64,000 bases of DNA from REEB95 sp963762425. GTDB lineage: Bacteria > Pseudomonadota > Alphaproteobacteria > ATCC43930 > CGMCC-115725. The translations under genes were made by a program, and so were the position numbers. Shown piece by piece: positions 1 through 8,460 of this stretch (positions are counted from its first letter, which is position 1; every line of letters begins with the position of its first letter). The stretch covers positions 124,001 through 188,000 of the forward strand of contig CAVXKY010000004.1 in NCBI GenBank assembly GCA_963762425.1, given 5' to 3'. The notes beneath the pieces are model-generated. The model had not been told where the DNA came from and made no database searches. It worked only from the letters and a program-made list of their open reading frames with translations.

Positions 1-125
1 GCGGCCTCATCCTTGGCGCCGAAGCCGCAATTGAGCGAGGCGTAAACCCCGGCGCTGACTCCGCCCGCGCGGGTGAAGAAACCGTGGCGGATGCCGGGCA
101 GCGACAGCGATGCCAACTCGATCAT
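1..125 (-). CDS. pgeF: PgeF/YfiH laccase-domain protein, N-terminal part
   Basis: Only the first 41 codons are in the window; the gene continues past the left edge. Just after the start it carries HGFFTRAGGVS followed by YASLNCGFG, the N-terminal signature of the YfiH/PgeF family (laccase-domain proteins described as polyphenol oxidases, purine nucleoside phosphorylases or peptidoglycan-editing factors). The ATG overlaps the stop of the upstream methyltransferase gene as ATGA, so the two are probably translationally coupled. The order lgt, midA, pgeF is common in alphaproteobacteria. The metal-binding His/Cys residues of the family would lie outside the window and cannot be checked. Confidence 0.85.
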   Translation of the reverse strand, partial: MIELASLSLPGIRHGFFTRAGGVSAGVYASLNCGFGAKDEA

Positions 126-1196
126 TTGCCAAACCCCGCGGGCGCGGGCAAGTCCGGATGGGTCAGCGCCAGCGCCTTGAACAAACTGCCCATTTGCGCG
201 GGTTCGATCAAGCGGCGGCAGGCGGCTTCGATCGCTTGGGATTCCTCGGCGGTCTTGCCCGCGGAGAGCGTCCGCGCGCGCTCCGCCAATCCCAACGCCG
301 AAAGGAAATCGCCTTGCGTTACCGGCCCCCACACAAGCGCGCCGGCGGCGGAAGCCGCCTGGCCGAAAGCGGCGAAATCGACATGGGCGGTGAGATCGGC
401 GCTGCCCGGGTCTTTGAGCGGGTCGAAACGCCGGTGACGCGACACCGCCTGGAAAGAGTCGCCGGGCGCGCCGGGGAAATAGCCGTAATCGATCAGCAGT
501 GCGGCCCCGCCCTCGTCCTTCAACCGCCCGCCCAAGGCGCGGGCGATCTCCCGGGCTTCCGGACAGATTTCGGCGACGCTGCCTTCCGGCCAATCGGGAA
601 AGGAATATCCGGCGCTGGCGGGATCGAGGACGAAGGCAAGATCGCCGGCCGCGTCGAGGCCGATGCGGCGCTCAAACCAGCCATCCTTCCGTCGCTCGAA
701 TTGCCGGATGGGCAAGGCGTCGAGGAATTCATTGGCGACCAGCAGCAGCGGGCCCGGCGGCAGCTGGTCCACGGGCTCATGCCAAGAAGCGTCTTCCCCG
801 GCGAGCGTCTTTTCCTGGATGGCGCGCAATGACGGCGAGCGCTCGACCAGATGCAGCCTGATGGCGCGGCGGAATGCGGGCATGATTCGCGCGGCGCGCA
901 GGAAATCCGCCATCAGCGTGCCGTTGCCGGGGCCGAGCTCGCACACCAACACCGGATCGGGCGCGCCCATCCTCTGCCAAAGATCGGCGCACCACAGCCC
1001 GATCAATTCGCCGAAGACCTGGCTCACCTCGGGCGATGTGATGAAATCGCCCTTGGCGCCGATCGGTTCGCGCGTGGCGTAGTAGCCCTGCCGCTCGTCC
1101 CACAACGCCGCTTCCATGTAATCGGCCAGGCTCAACGGCCCTGTCGGCGCGGATGCGGCGCGCGAGTTGGCCGCGGAGATCGCCCGCGCCGCTCAC
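122..1196 (-). CDS. MidA/NDUFAF7-type SAM-dependent methyltransferase (frameshifted)
   Basis: Class I SAM-dependent methyltransferase of the MidA/NDUFAF7 family, whose mitochondrial member methylates an arginine of a complex I subunit. The core shows ADYMEAALWDERQGYYATRE, then GDFITSPEVSQVFGE and the SAM-binding stretch VCELGPGNGTLM. The uninterrupted frame only begins at a weak TTG (1135), which is too short. A GTG at 1196 overlaps the lgt stop as GTGA, and reading from it gives QLARRIRAD, the usual family N-terminus. It joins the downstream frame as RADGPLSLADYM if one base near 1142 is dropped. I therefore take 1196 as the start and the break as a one-base insertion. Confidence 0.8.
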
Positions 1197-2008
1197 GGCC
1201 CCTGCTTGAAATCGGGCGGCGGCCTGGTTCGCGCCCACCACAACAGCCAGGCGCCGATCAAGAGCAAGGGGATCGACAAGAGCTGCCCCATGGTCGCGCC
1301 GCCCCACAGAAAACCCAGATTGGCGTCGGGCTGGCGGAAGAACTCGGCGGTGATGCGCGCCACGCCGTAACCCAGGATGAAGGTTCCGGCGAGCGTGCCC
1401 GGCCGGTTCCGCGCTCCCGCCCGCAACAGCGCGTAAAGCAGCAGGAACAGCACCACGCCTTCGAGCCCGGCCTCGTAAAGCTGGCTCGGATGGCGCGGCA
1501 GATGTTCGGGATCGCTGGGGAAAATCATCGCCCAAGGCACGTCGGTGACGCGGCCCCACAGTTCGTCATTGATGAAATTGGCGATGCGGCCGAAGAACAG
1601 CCCGATCGGCGTGGCGCAGGCGATGATGTCGGCGAAGCCCAGGAAATTGATCTTGCGCTGGCGGCAGAACAGGGCGAGCGCCGTCAGCACGCCCAGCGTG
1701 CCGCCGTGGAACGACATGCCGCCATGCCACAGCGCGACGATCTGGTCCGGGTTCTCCAGGTAAAACTCGGGCTTGTAGAACAACACATAACCCGCGCGTC
1801 CGCCCAGGATGACGCCGAGCGTGGCCCAGGTGAGGAAATCGTCGATCTGCGCGCGCGAGGCGACTTCCGGCGGCCGCGACGCGATCCACAGGCAATAGCG
1901 CCAGCCGATCAGCAGCCCGGCGATATAGGCGAGCGCGTACCAACGGATGACCAGCGGCCCGAAGGCAATTAGCACCGGATCGATGACGGGATAGGGGATG
2001 GTCAACAC
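1193..2008 (-). CDS. lgt: Prolipoprotein diacylglyceryl transferase
   Basis: Transfers diacylglycerol from phosphatidylglycerol to the lipobox cysteine of prolipoproteins in the inner membrane, the first step of lipoprotein maturation. The 271-residue protein has about seven hydrophobic segments, an N-terminus typical of Lgt (IDPVLIAFGPLVIRWYALAY), the signature GRIANFINDELWGRVTD and the nearby HPSQLYEAGLEG. The start is GTG, with TTG as the next codon; neither has a clear Shine-Dalgarno, so the start could be off by a codon. Several lipoproteins in this window would be its substrates. Confidence 0.95.
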   Translation of the reverse strand: MLTIPYPVIDPVLIAFGPLVIRWYALAYIAGLLIGWRYCLWIASRPPEVASRAQIDDFLTWATLGVILGGRAGYVLFYKPEFYLENPDQIVALWHGGMSFHGGTLGVLTALALFCRQRKINFLGFADIIACATPIGLFFGRIANFINDELWGRVTDVPWAMIFPSDPEHLPRHPSQLYEAGLEGVVLFLLLYALLRAGARNRPGTLAGTFILGYGVARITAEFFRQPDANLGFLWGGATMGQLLSIPLLLIGAWLLWWARTRPPPDFKQGP

Positions 2009-2038
2009 GGGGGGCGGGGACCGCTTACGGGTTACGCG

Positions 2039-3025
2039 TCATTTATAGGGATCGGGGCCGGCGAGATAGGTCTGGACGTAGTGCTTCACGCCCGCCTCGA
2101 GTTCGGTGGCCGGCCGGTCGTAACCGGCCCCGATCAGCCGCGCCATCTTGGCCTCGGTGAAATACTGGTACTTGTCGCGGATCGCCACCGGCGTATCGAT
2201 GAATTCGATCTCGGGCTTCTTGCCCAGCGCGCGGAAAACCGCTTCCGCCAGATCGGCGAAGCTGCGCGCCTTGCCGCTGCCCGAATTGAAGATGCCGTTG
2301 ACGCCGGGATGGTCGTAGAGCCACAGCATCATGGCGACGCAATCCTCGACGGAAACGAAATCGCGCTTCTGTCCGCCGTCGGGATAGGCCGGATTGTGCG
2401 ACTTGAAGAGTCTCGCCGCCTCGCCGGCCACCGCGCGCGGGAAAATCTGGGCCACCACGCTCTTCATCGCGCCCTTGTGATACTCGTTGGGCCCGTAGAC
2501 GTTGAAGAATTTGAGCCCGACCCATTGCTTCGGCCGGGGCGCGTTGGAGGCGGCCAGGCGCGCGACGCGGCGGTCGAACATGTGCTTCGACCAGCCATAG
2601 GCGTTCAAGGGCCTGAGCTTGGCCAGCGCGACCGGCGCGTTGTCGTCGTCGAAGCCGGCGCTGCCGTCGCCGTAAGTCGCCGCCGAGGAGGCGTAGATCA
2701 GCCGCGCCTGGTGCGCGGTGCACCAATCCCACAGGCGTTGCGACAGGGTGAAGTTCGAGGCCACCACCAGATCGACGTCGCGTTCGGTGGTGGCGGAAAT
2801 CGCGCCCATGTGGAAAATCGCGTCGATCTTGCCCGCATTGGCGTCGAGAAATGCCATCAGCGCCTGCGGCGGAATGATCCCGGCCAGTTCGCGCTTCGCC
2901 AGATTGCGCCACTTGTCGCCGTCGCCCATGATATCGCAGACCACGATATCGCTTTGGCCCCGCGCCTCCAGCGCCGCGACCAGATTCGAGCCGATGAAGC
3001 CGGCGCCGCCGGTGACCAGGATCAT
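2039..3025 (-). CDS. hldD: ADP-glyceromanno-heptose 6-epimerase
   Basis: Short-chain epimerase that converts ADP-D-glycero-D-manno-heptose to the L-glycero form for the LPS inner core. The Rossmann motif VTGGAGFIGSNL is directly at the N-terminus (residues 4-15). It is followed by HMGAISATTERD, by YASSAATYGDG and by the catalytic region NAYGWSKHMFD (YxxxK-type). The product is 328 residues, normal for the family. I place the start at the ATG just before ILVTGG; the open frame extends upstream, but that extension has no similarity to the family and overlaps the divergent ubiK promoter. It is transcribed divergently from ubiK with only 54 bp between starts. Confidence 0.95.
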   Translation of the reverse strand: MILVTGGAGFIGSNLVAALEARGQSDIVVCDIMGDGDKWRNLAKRELAGIIPPQALMAFLDANAGKIDAIFHMGAISATTERDVDLVVASNFTLSQRLWDWCTAHQARLIYASSAATYGDGSAGFDDDNAPVALAKLRPLNAYGWSKHMFDRRVARLAASNAPRPKQWVGLKFFNVYGPNEYHKGAMKSVVAQIFPRAVAGEAARLFKSHNPAYPDGGQKRDFVSVEDCVAMMLWLYDHPGVNGIFNSGSGKARSFADLAEAVFRALGKKPEIEFIDTPVAIRDKYQYFTEAKMARLIGAGYDRPATELEAGVKHYVQTYLAGPDPYK

Positions 3026-3079
3026 GGCCGGTGTTATAGGCGCTGGGCTTCCATGCTCACAAGGTGCTAGGTTCCGGGC

Positions 3080-3403
3080 ATGCAGACCGAGAACCGCCTG
3101 CTCGAGGATTTGGCCCGCGTGGCCCAGGGCGCGGCCGGCGCCTTCGCCGGCATGCGCGAGGAGCTGGAGACGCGCCTCAAGGAGCACGCCGAGCGCCTGC
3201 TGTCGCGCATGCATCTGGTGCGGCGCGAGGAATTCGACGCCGTCCAGGCCATGGCCGCCAAGGCGCGCCGGGCGCAGGAAATGCTGGAAGGCCGGGTATC
3301 CGCGCTCGAAGCCCGGCTCGGCCGCAAGCCCGGGAAAAAGCCCGCCCGCAAGGCCAAGGCCAAGCCGCGCGCCGCCGCCGAGCCGCCCAAAACCATCCCC
3401 TGA
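3080..3403 (+). CDS. ubiK: Ubiquinone biosynthesis accessory factor UbiK (BMFP domain)
   Basis: Small coiled-coil protein of 107 residues of the UbiK/YqiC (BMFP, membrane fusogenic) family, an accessory factor of aerobic ubiquinone synthesis in E. coli. The first 80 residues match the family layout: NRLLEDLARVAQGAAGAFAG, a charged helix ending in RMHLVRREEFDAV, then a second helix rich in Ala, Glu and Arg. The C-terminal 25 residues are Lys/Ala/Pro-rich and probably disordered, a common feature of alphaproteobacterial members. It is the first gene of a rightward group. Confidence 0.85.
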   Translation: MQTENRLLEDLARVAQGAAGAFAGMREELETRLKEHAERLLSRMHLVRREEFDAVQAMAAKARRAQEMLEGRVSALEARLGRKPGKKPARKAKAKPRAAAEPPKTIP

Positions 3404-3570
3404 TTCCTCCCCTGATTCCGCGTTTTGTGACGCATTCGAGGCTTGCCTCGGCTCGAAAGGCTTTGGCAGATTACCGCTAGTGGTGGGGCGGGGTTATCCA
3501 TACTAAATCTGCGAATCCCGCATTTCCGGCCCAGAACGGGCCCCTTCGGAGGGCGCCCCAAGGAGTGTGG

Positions 3571-4071
3571 ATGACCGCGCTGTCGATCGAAACTCGTACT
3601 GTCCCCCTCAACCCGATCGATCTGGTCGAGGAGATCGTCCAGTCCAATTCCTGGCCGCATGACCGCGCCAGCGACGAGGAGCTGGTGGTCGAGGTGGCGG
3701 GGCGCTGGTGCTCCTACCGCATGCAATTCGTGTGGGAACGCGCCGTCAACGCGCTGCAATTCTCCTGCGCCTTCGAGATGCGGGTGCCGCGCACGCGCCG
3801 CATCGCCATCAACGAGCTGCTGGCCGCGGTCAACGAGCGGCTGTGGATCGGGCATTTCGACGTCGCCGACGACCAGTCGCCGGCCTTCCGCCAGGGCGTG
3901 CTGTTGCGCGGCGCGCAAGGCGCCTGCGTCGAACAGATCGAGGATCTGGTCGACATCTCGCTCACCGAATGCGAGCGCTTCTATCCCGCCTTCCAGCTCG
4001 TGGTCTGGGGCGGCAAGCCGGCCAAAGAGGCGATCGCCTCGGCGATGATCGATCCGATCGGCGAGGCGTGA
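3571..4071 (+). CDS. YbjN domain-containing protein
   Basis: A 166-residue protein of the YbjN family (CesT/type III chaperone-like fold), of unknown biochemical role. Features are NPIDLVEEIVQSNSWPHDR near the N-terminus, a beta-rich centre containing RWCSYRMQFVWER, and a C-terminal ECERFYPAFQLVVWGGK typical of alphaproteobacterial members. I chose the ATG at 3571 because AGGAG lies five bases upstream; the open frame also offers a GTG six bases earlier, but that codon overlaps the Shine-Dalgarno. The stop overlaps the GTG of proC (GTGA). YbjN next to proC is a recurrent alphaproteobacterial neighbourhood, but I infer no functional link. Confidence 0.8.
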   Translation: MTALSIETRTVPLNPIDLVEEIVQSNSWPHDRASDEELVVEVAGRWCSYRMQFVWERAVNALQFSCAFEMRVPRTRRIAINELLAAVNERLWIGHFDVADDQSPAFRQGVLLRGAQGACVEQIEDLVDISLTECERFYPAFQLVVWGGKPAKEAIASAMIDPIGEA

Positions 4072-4886
4072 CCAAGCTCCGCCCGGCGCCTTCGCGCGCC
4101 ATCCTGCTGGTCGGTTGCGGCAAGATGGGCGGCGCGCTGCTCGCGGGGTGGAAGGCGAATCGCATCCCCGGCCCCTTCCATGTGGTCGAACCCAAACCGG
4201 CTCGGCGCATCAAGGGCGCGTTTTATTACGCCGCTCCGGAAAAACTCCCCGTCCGATTGGCGCCCGCCGCGGTGGTGCTGGCGGTGAAGCCGCAGCTGTT
4301 CGACCAGGTCTTGCCCTATTACCGGCGCTTCGCTTTGGGCGGCGCGGTCACGCTTTCGATCGCCGCCGGCAAGACGATTGCCTCGATCGCCCACGGTCTC
4401 GGCTCCGAAGCCGCCATCGTGCGCGCCATGCCCAACACCCCGGCGGCGATCGGCCGCGGCATGTCGGTGGCTTGCGCCGGGCCCGATGTCTCGCGCTCGG
4501 CGCGCGCGTTGTGCGGAAGGCTGCTGGCGGCGGTGGGCGAGATCGCCTGGGTCGAGGACGAATCCTTGCTCGATCCGGTGACCGCGGTTTCGGGCAGCGG
4601 CCCGGCCTATGTCTTCCTGTTGATCGAGGCGCTCGCCAAGGCGGGCGAAGAGGCCGGACTGCCGGCCGCGTTGGCCGAAAAACTGGCGCGCGCCACCGTT
4701 TCCGGGGCGGGCGAACTGGCGCGGCTCTCCCCCGAAAGCGCGGCGTCTTTGCGCGAGGCCGTGACCAGCCCGGGCGGCACGACGCGCGCCGCGCTCGACG
4801 TGCTGATGGCGCCGTTGGGGCTCGAATCCCTGTTGCGGCGCGCGGTCGCGGCGGCGGCCAAACGTTCGCGGGAATTGGCGGGCTAA
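4068..4886 (+). CDS. proC: Pyrroline-5-carboxylate reductase
   Basis: Catalyses NAD(P)H-dependent reduction of 1-pyrroline-5-carboxylate to L-proline, the last step of proline synthesis. The 272-residue protein begins with the dinucleotide-binding motif LLVGCGKMGGALL. Later blocks are LAVKPQ, RAMPNTPAAIGRG, the conserved VSGSGPAYVFLLIEAL and TSPGGTTRAALDVL, the P5CR signature. The GTG start overlaps the stop of the YbjN-like gene by four bases, implying translational coupling. The frame is open for hundreds of bases further upstream, but that part lies antiphase inside the YbjN gene and is not coding. Confidence 0.95.
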   Translation: MTKLRPAPSRAILLVGCGKMGGALLAGWKANRIPGPFHVVEPKPARRIKGAFYYAAPEKLPVRLAPAAVVLAVKPQLFDQVLPYYRRFALGGAVTLSIAAGKTIASIAHGLGSEAAIVRAMPNTPAAIGRGMSVACAGPDVSRSARALCGRLLAAVGEIAWVEDESLLDPVTAVSGSGPAYVFLLIEALAKAGEEAGLPAALAEKLARATVSGAGELARLSPESAASLREAVTSPGGTTRAALDVLMAPLGLESLLRRAVAAAAKRSRELAG

Positions 4887-4942
4887 GGCGGCCGCGTTCG
4901 AGGGTTTTGGCTTAAAGGCCGGGAAGTGCGATAATACGGCCC

Positions 4943-5542
4943 ATGCCGCCCCGGAAGAAAAAAGCGCCGTCCTCCAACCGATCCGCCCCCCGCGGCGGCG
5001 ATGCCAAACCCCGCGTGGTCGCCGCCGCCTTGAAGCTCGCGGCAGCCAAGGGCTGGCGGCGCGTCTCCCTGGGCGAGATCGCGGCCGAGGCGCGGCTGTC
5101 GCTGGCCCAGCTCCACGCCCTTTACCGCGGCAAGCCGATGATCCTCGCCGCCTGCGTGCGGCATTTCGACCAGGCGGCGCTCAATGGCCCCGAGCCCGGC
5201 GCCAAGGACAAGAAGCGCGACGTGCTGTTCGACGTGCTGATGCGGCGGTTCGACGCGTTGCAGCCTCACCGCCAGGCGGTCGCGGCCATGCTCCGCGACA
5301 GCATCGGCGACCCGGCCGCGCTGCTGGGCTTCAAGCGGCTGCTGGTGTCGATGGGCTGGATGCTCGAAGCCGCCGGGGTGTCGAGCGCGGGCTTGGCCGG
5401 AAAGGCGCGGCGCAAGATTCTGGCCCTGGTCTATATCTCCGTTCTCCTCGTGTTCCTGAGCGACAAGAGCGAGGATCTGGCCAAGACCATGGCCGCGCTC
5501 GACCGCCGTTTGACCCTCGTCCAGGCCTGGCTGGGCCTATAG
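4943..5542 (+). CDS. TetR-type / COQ9-like regulator
   Basis: A 199-residue protein with a basic N-terminal tail, a TetR-like helix-turn-helix (VVAAALKLAAAKGWRRVSLG, then IAAEARLSLAQLHALYRGK) at residues about 28-70, and a helical C-terminal half. The C-terminal segment ILALVYISVLLVFLSDKSED followed by LDRRL resembles the lipid-binding end of COQ9-family proteins (TetR-fold relatives needed for ubiquinone synthesis). It therefore sits between a TetR/AcrR regulator and COQ9. The phasin gene follows on the same strand, and ubiK lies nearby; both roles (ubiquinone or storage-granule control) remain inference. Confidence 0.7.
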   Translation: MPPRKKKAPSSNRSAPRGGDAKPRVVAAALKLAAAKGWRRVSLGEIAAEARLSLAQLHALYRGKPMILAACVRHFDQAALNGPEPGAKDKKRDVLFDVLMRRFDALQPHRQAVAAMLRDSIGDPAALLGFKRLLVSMGWMLEAAGVSSAGLAGKARRKILALVYISVLLVFLSDKSEDLAKTMAALDRRLTLVQAWLGL

Positions 5543-5660
5543 CCGGCGCCGGGATTCGGCCGGCTAGGGCCCCGAATTCGGGCTCGGATCGGCCATCTGC
5601 CGGGTTTTCGGTAATTTTATTGCATTGCGATAATTTTATCGAAGGGCTCTTCAAAAGAGC

Positions 5661-5689
5661 TTGACGGGGTTGGGTCAGAGGCCCATATT
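5661..5689 (+). promoter_or_regulatory. Predicted sigma-70 promoter of the phasin gene
   Basis: TTGACG at 5661-5666 and CATATT at 5684-5689 are separated by 17 bp, a good housekeeping -35/-10 pair pointing at the phasin gene. The local sequence from about 5610 is AT-rich compared with the flanking genes. Confidence 0.6.
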
Positions 5690-5694
5690 CATCA

Positions 5695-5709
5695 TTGTGC
5701 AGTGCAACA
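5695..5709 (+). promoter_or_regulatory. Putative PhaR operator (TGC-rich)
   Basis: TTGTGCAGTGCAACA starts a few bases after the -10 element, over the expected transcription start. TGC-rich, roughly palindromic sites near phasin promoters are the known targets of the PHA-responsive repressor PhaR in Paracoccus and relatives. A second TGC pair (TTGCATTGCG) lies upstream near 5620. No phaR gene is in the window, so this is an assignment by motif and position. Confidence 0.5.
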
Positions 5710-5771
5710 TAAACACTGCGAACCCATTAGCGAAGACCCGAACCCCGCTCTCTAACCCAAGGATGGACACC

Positions 5772-6203
5772 ATGGACGGAAGACTCAATTTCCTCGACAC
5801 CGACTTCAGCAAGGCGTTTGCCGGCTTCGCTTTGCCAGGTTTCGACGCCGAAACCGTGCTCGCCAGCCAGCGCAAGAACGTCGAAGCGCTGACCCAGGCC
5901 AACCAGCTTGCCGCCGAAGGGTTGCAGGCGGTCGCCAAGCGCCAGGTCGAAATCGCCAAGGAGGCGATCGAAGAGGCTTCGACGCTGTTTCGCGACATCA
6001 CCCAGCCGAGCGCTCCCGAGGACCGCATCGCCAAGAACGCCGATCTTTTGAAGCAGGCGTTCGAGAAGGGCCTCGCCAACGCCCGCGAACTCACCCTCAC
6101 CCTCGCCAAGGCACAGACCGAGGCGTTCGACGTGATCACCAAGCGCGTCGCCGAGGGCTTCGAGGAACTCCGTGAGACGGCCAAGAGCCGCGTCGCGAAG
6201 TAA
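5772..6203 (+). CDS. Phasin family protein
   Basis: Granule-associated protein that coats polyhydroxyalkanoate inclusions. The 143-residue product is almost wholly helical and charged, with the phasin-type stretch SQRKNVEALTQANQLAAEG, then LQAVAKRQVEIAKEAIEEA, and a C-terminal KRVAEGFEELRETAKSRVAK. The start ATG is preceded by AAGGA with an 8-base gap; the open frame continues upstream, but that part lies over the promoter. A strong hairpin terminator follows at 6234. It is monocistronic with its own promoter and putative PhaR site. Confidence 0.88.
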   Translation: MDGRLNFLDTDFSKAFAGFALPGFDAETVLASQRKNVEALTQANQLAAEGLQAVAKRQVEIAKEAIEEASTLFRDITQPSAPEDRIAKNADLLKQAFEKGLANARELTLTLAKAQTEAFDVITKRVAEGFEELRETAKSRVAK

Positions 6204-6233
6204 CTCTCGGAATCGTTTTTCGATGGCTTGAGC

Positions 6234-6263
6234 AGGGCCGCCCTTCGGGGCGGCCCTGTTCGT
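6234..6263 (+). terminator. Rho-independent terminator after the phasin gene
   Basis: A perfect 10-bp stem (AGGGCCGCCC / GGGCGGCCCT) with a TTCG tetraloop is followed by GTTCGTTT. It lies 30 bases after the phasin stop and also separates the phasin gene from the convergent MBL gene. Confidence 0.8.
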
Positions 6264-6289
6264 TTGTGGGGATCGCTGGGCCGCCGGGG

Positions 6290-7027
6290 CTAAACCGTTA
6301 GAGTCAACCCGTCGCGCGCGGTCTCGATCTCAACCTCGGCCAGCTTCGCCAGCATGTCGGGGTTCATGTGGGTCAGGATGACGCGCTTGGCGCCCAACGC
6401 GGGCAGGTTCTGCTTGAGCGGCAGATAGGCCAGATGGCCTTTGACCGGCTTTTCATAGGAGCTGCATTCGCAGATGAACAGATCGGATCCTTGCGCGGCT
6501 TGGGCCAGAGCGTCGCTCCAGGCGGTGTCGCCGGAATAGGTCACGACCTTGCCGTCGCATTCGAAACGCAGCGAGAAGCACGGATTTCCTCCCGCCGAAT
6601 GCACGGCGGGAAAGGGCGTGACGGCGAAGCCGGCGCCGCGGTGACGCCGCCCCGCCGCGAGTTCGGCGGTTTCGATGGCGAATTTGAGCGCGACCGACGA
6701 GGAGCCGGGGAACAACGCCTCGCGCAGATCCCGCAGGCGTTGGGGAAATCCTTCCGGTCCCCAGATGAAGAAGGGTCGGATGCGCTTGCTCATCAGCTGC
6801 GCGTCCAGCAGCAGGAAAGGCAAGCCGCCGAAATGGTCGCCATGCAGATGGGAAAGCACCACGCCGTCGATGGCGTTCAAATCGATGCCGGCGCTTTTCA
6901 ACGCCACTGGCGTGCTGGCGCCGCAATCGATCAGGAAGCGCGTCTCGGCCCCCGCCACCAGGAAACAGGTATTGAACCGCCCGCCGCTGCCGAAGGCGTC
7001 GCCGCTGCCGATGAAGGTTACGTCCAT
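6290..7027 (-). CDS. MBL-fold metallo-hydrolase (RNase Z-like)
   Basis: A 245-residue metallo-beta-lactamase-fold hydrolase. The dimetal motif LSHLHGDHFGGLPFLL is intact, with the later ligands in SGDTAWSD and LTHMN. The opening FIGSGDAFGSGGRFNTC, and CGAS before the motif, resemble the ElaC/RNase Z-like and AtsA/PhnP-like subgroup, but the long exosite of tRNase Z is absent, so the substrate is unknown. The start is the ATG before DVTFIGSG. It lies 17 bases after the histidine kinase stop on the same strand, as the last gene of the MarR-regulator-kinase operon. Confidence 0.8.
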   Translation of the reverse strand: MDVTFIGSGDAFGSGGRFNTCFLVAGAETRFLIDCGASTPVALKSAGIDLNAIDGVVLSHLHGDHFGGLPFLLLDAQLMSKRIRPFFIWGPEGFPQRLRDLREALFPGSSSVALKFAIETAELAAGRRHRGAGFAVTPFPAVHSAGGNPCFSLRFECDGKVVTYSGDTAWSDALAQAAQGSDLFICECSSYEKPVKGHLAYLPLKQNLPALGAKRVILTHMNPDMLAKLAEVEIETARDGLTLTV

Positions 7028-7044
7028 GGACGGAAGCCCGCTTC

Positions 7045-8460
7045 CTATTTCGGCAGGCGCAGCCGGGCGCGCAACCCGCCTTGCGGCGAATCCTCGAGCA
7101 GGATGTCGCCGCCATGGCCGCGCGCCACGTCGCGGGCGACGGCCAGGCCCAGCCCGGTGCCGCCGGTTTCGGGATTGCGCGAAGGTTCGAGGCGGAAGAA
7201 GGGGCGGAACACGTTCTCGCGCTCGGCGGGCGGGATGCCCGGACCGTCGTCGTCGACCAGCACCTCGACCGCGTTCTTGCCTTCGATCACCGTCACCCAG
7301 ACATGCTTGCCGTAGCGCCGCGCATTGGCGATCAGATTGCCGAGGCAGCGCCGCATGGCGTCCGGGCGCAACGGCAACGGACAGCTCCCGGGCAGCGCCA
7401 GCAGCACCGGCGAGCCCGCCCGCCCCATGGCGTTGACGGCGTCGTTGACCAGCACGGAAAGGTCGCTCGGGCGCGTCTGCTCGGTGCCCTCGCCGCGGGC
7501 GAAGTCGATATAGCCCTGCAGCATGCGTTCCATGGTGGCGAGATCGGATTTGAGTTCGGCGGATTTGGCGTCGTTCTTCTGCAGTTCGAGCGCGAGCCGC
7601 ATACGCGTCAGCGGCGTGCGCAAATCGTGCGACACCCCGGCCAGCATCTCGGTGCGTTGGGTGATCTGGCGCTGGATGCGATCGCGCATCTTGAGGAAGG
7701 CGGCGCCGGTCTGGCGCACCTCGGTCGCGCCTTCGAGCTTGAAATGGGGCACGTCGCGCCCCTTGCCGAAATCGTCCACCGCGTCCGCGAGCCGCGTCAG
7801 CGACCGGACCTGGTTGCGCATGAACAGCACGGCCACGCCCATCAGCACTAGGGACGAGCCCACCATCCACATCATGAAGATGTAGGTCGTGGGCGTGAAC
7901 AGGCGCTTCTTCGGCACCGCCACTTCCATCACCCCGTCGCTGGTCTGGATCGAGACCAAAAAGTCGCGCGGGTCGAAATCGCCGTCGATCTGGAACGGCA
8001 ATCCCAGACGCTGCGAGATCGCGTCGGCGAGATATTCGTCCATCCGGCCGGTGGTCGCGCGCCGCATGCCCTTGGGCAAAGTCTCGCCGGGCCGGAAGCC
8101 GTAATAGATCTCGGTGTCGGCCAGCGCGCGCTCGAACACGATCCGGCGCTCGGCCGGATTGTCGGCGATGACCAGCGAATCGAGGGTGAGCGCGATATCG
8201 GCCGCGACCGAGCCGGATAGCCGCCGCGCCACCGTGTCCCAATGCCGGTCGTAGAAGATCCAGGTGGCGATGATCTGGGCCAGCACCAGCGGCAGCACCA
8301 GGATCAGCAGCGAGCGGCCGTAAAGCGAGCGCGGCAGCATGCGCTTGAACCAGCGCCGGTGGCTGTCGGCGCCGGCCGTGCGCAACTCCGCCCCCGTGGC
8401 GGCCGGCTCGGCGAACAGCGGCGCCGCGTCCGGCCCGTGTTCAATCGGGCTTGAGGACAT
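7045..8460 (-). CDS. EnvZ-like sensor histidine kinase
   Basis: A 471-residue inner-membrane sensor kinase. It has two membrane segments (about residues 49-68 and 190-213) flanking a periplasmic domain of about 120 residues, then HAMP, the H-box AGVSHDLRTPLTRMRL, and an HATPase with NLIANARRYGKHV, DDGPGIPP and GGTGLGLAVAR. The overall plan and the unusually compact HATPase match EnvZ-type kinases. Its ATG lies inside the 3' end of the OmpR-type regulator gene (20-base overlap), so regulator and kinase are translationally coupled cognates. Confidence 0.9.
   Translation of the reverse strand: MSSSPIEHGPDAAPLFAEPAATGAELRTAGADSHRRWFKRMLPRSLYGRSLLILVLPLVLAQIIATWIFYDRHWDTVARRLSGSVAADIALTLDSLVIADNPAERRIVFERALADTEIYYGFRPGETLPKGMRRATTGRMDEYLADAISQRLGLPFQIDGDFDPRDFLVSIQTSDGVMEVAVPKKRLFTPTTYIFMMWMVGSSLVLMGVAVLFMRNQVRSLTRLADAVDDFGKGRDVPHFKLEGATEVRQTGAAFLKMRDRIQRQITQRTEMLAGVSHDLRTPLTRMRLALELQKNDAKSAELKSDLATMERMLQGYIDFARGEGTEQTRPSDLSVLVNDAVNAMGRAGSPVLLALPGSCPLPLRPDAMRRCLGNLIANARRYGKHVWVTVIEGKNAVEVLVDDDGPGIPPAERENVFRPFFRLEPSRNPETGGTGLGLAVARDVARGHGGDILLEDSPQGGLRARLRLPK

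Noticed and set aside
851..1972. Long plus-strand open frame opposite lgt and midA
   Set aside because: Antisense to two well-conserved genes; its composition (runs of Arg, Gly, Gln, His) is the usual product of the complementary frame in high-GC DNA. The same applies to long frames opposite hldD, uvrB, uvrC, btuB, malic enzyme, DASS and M24 genes.
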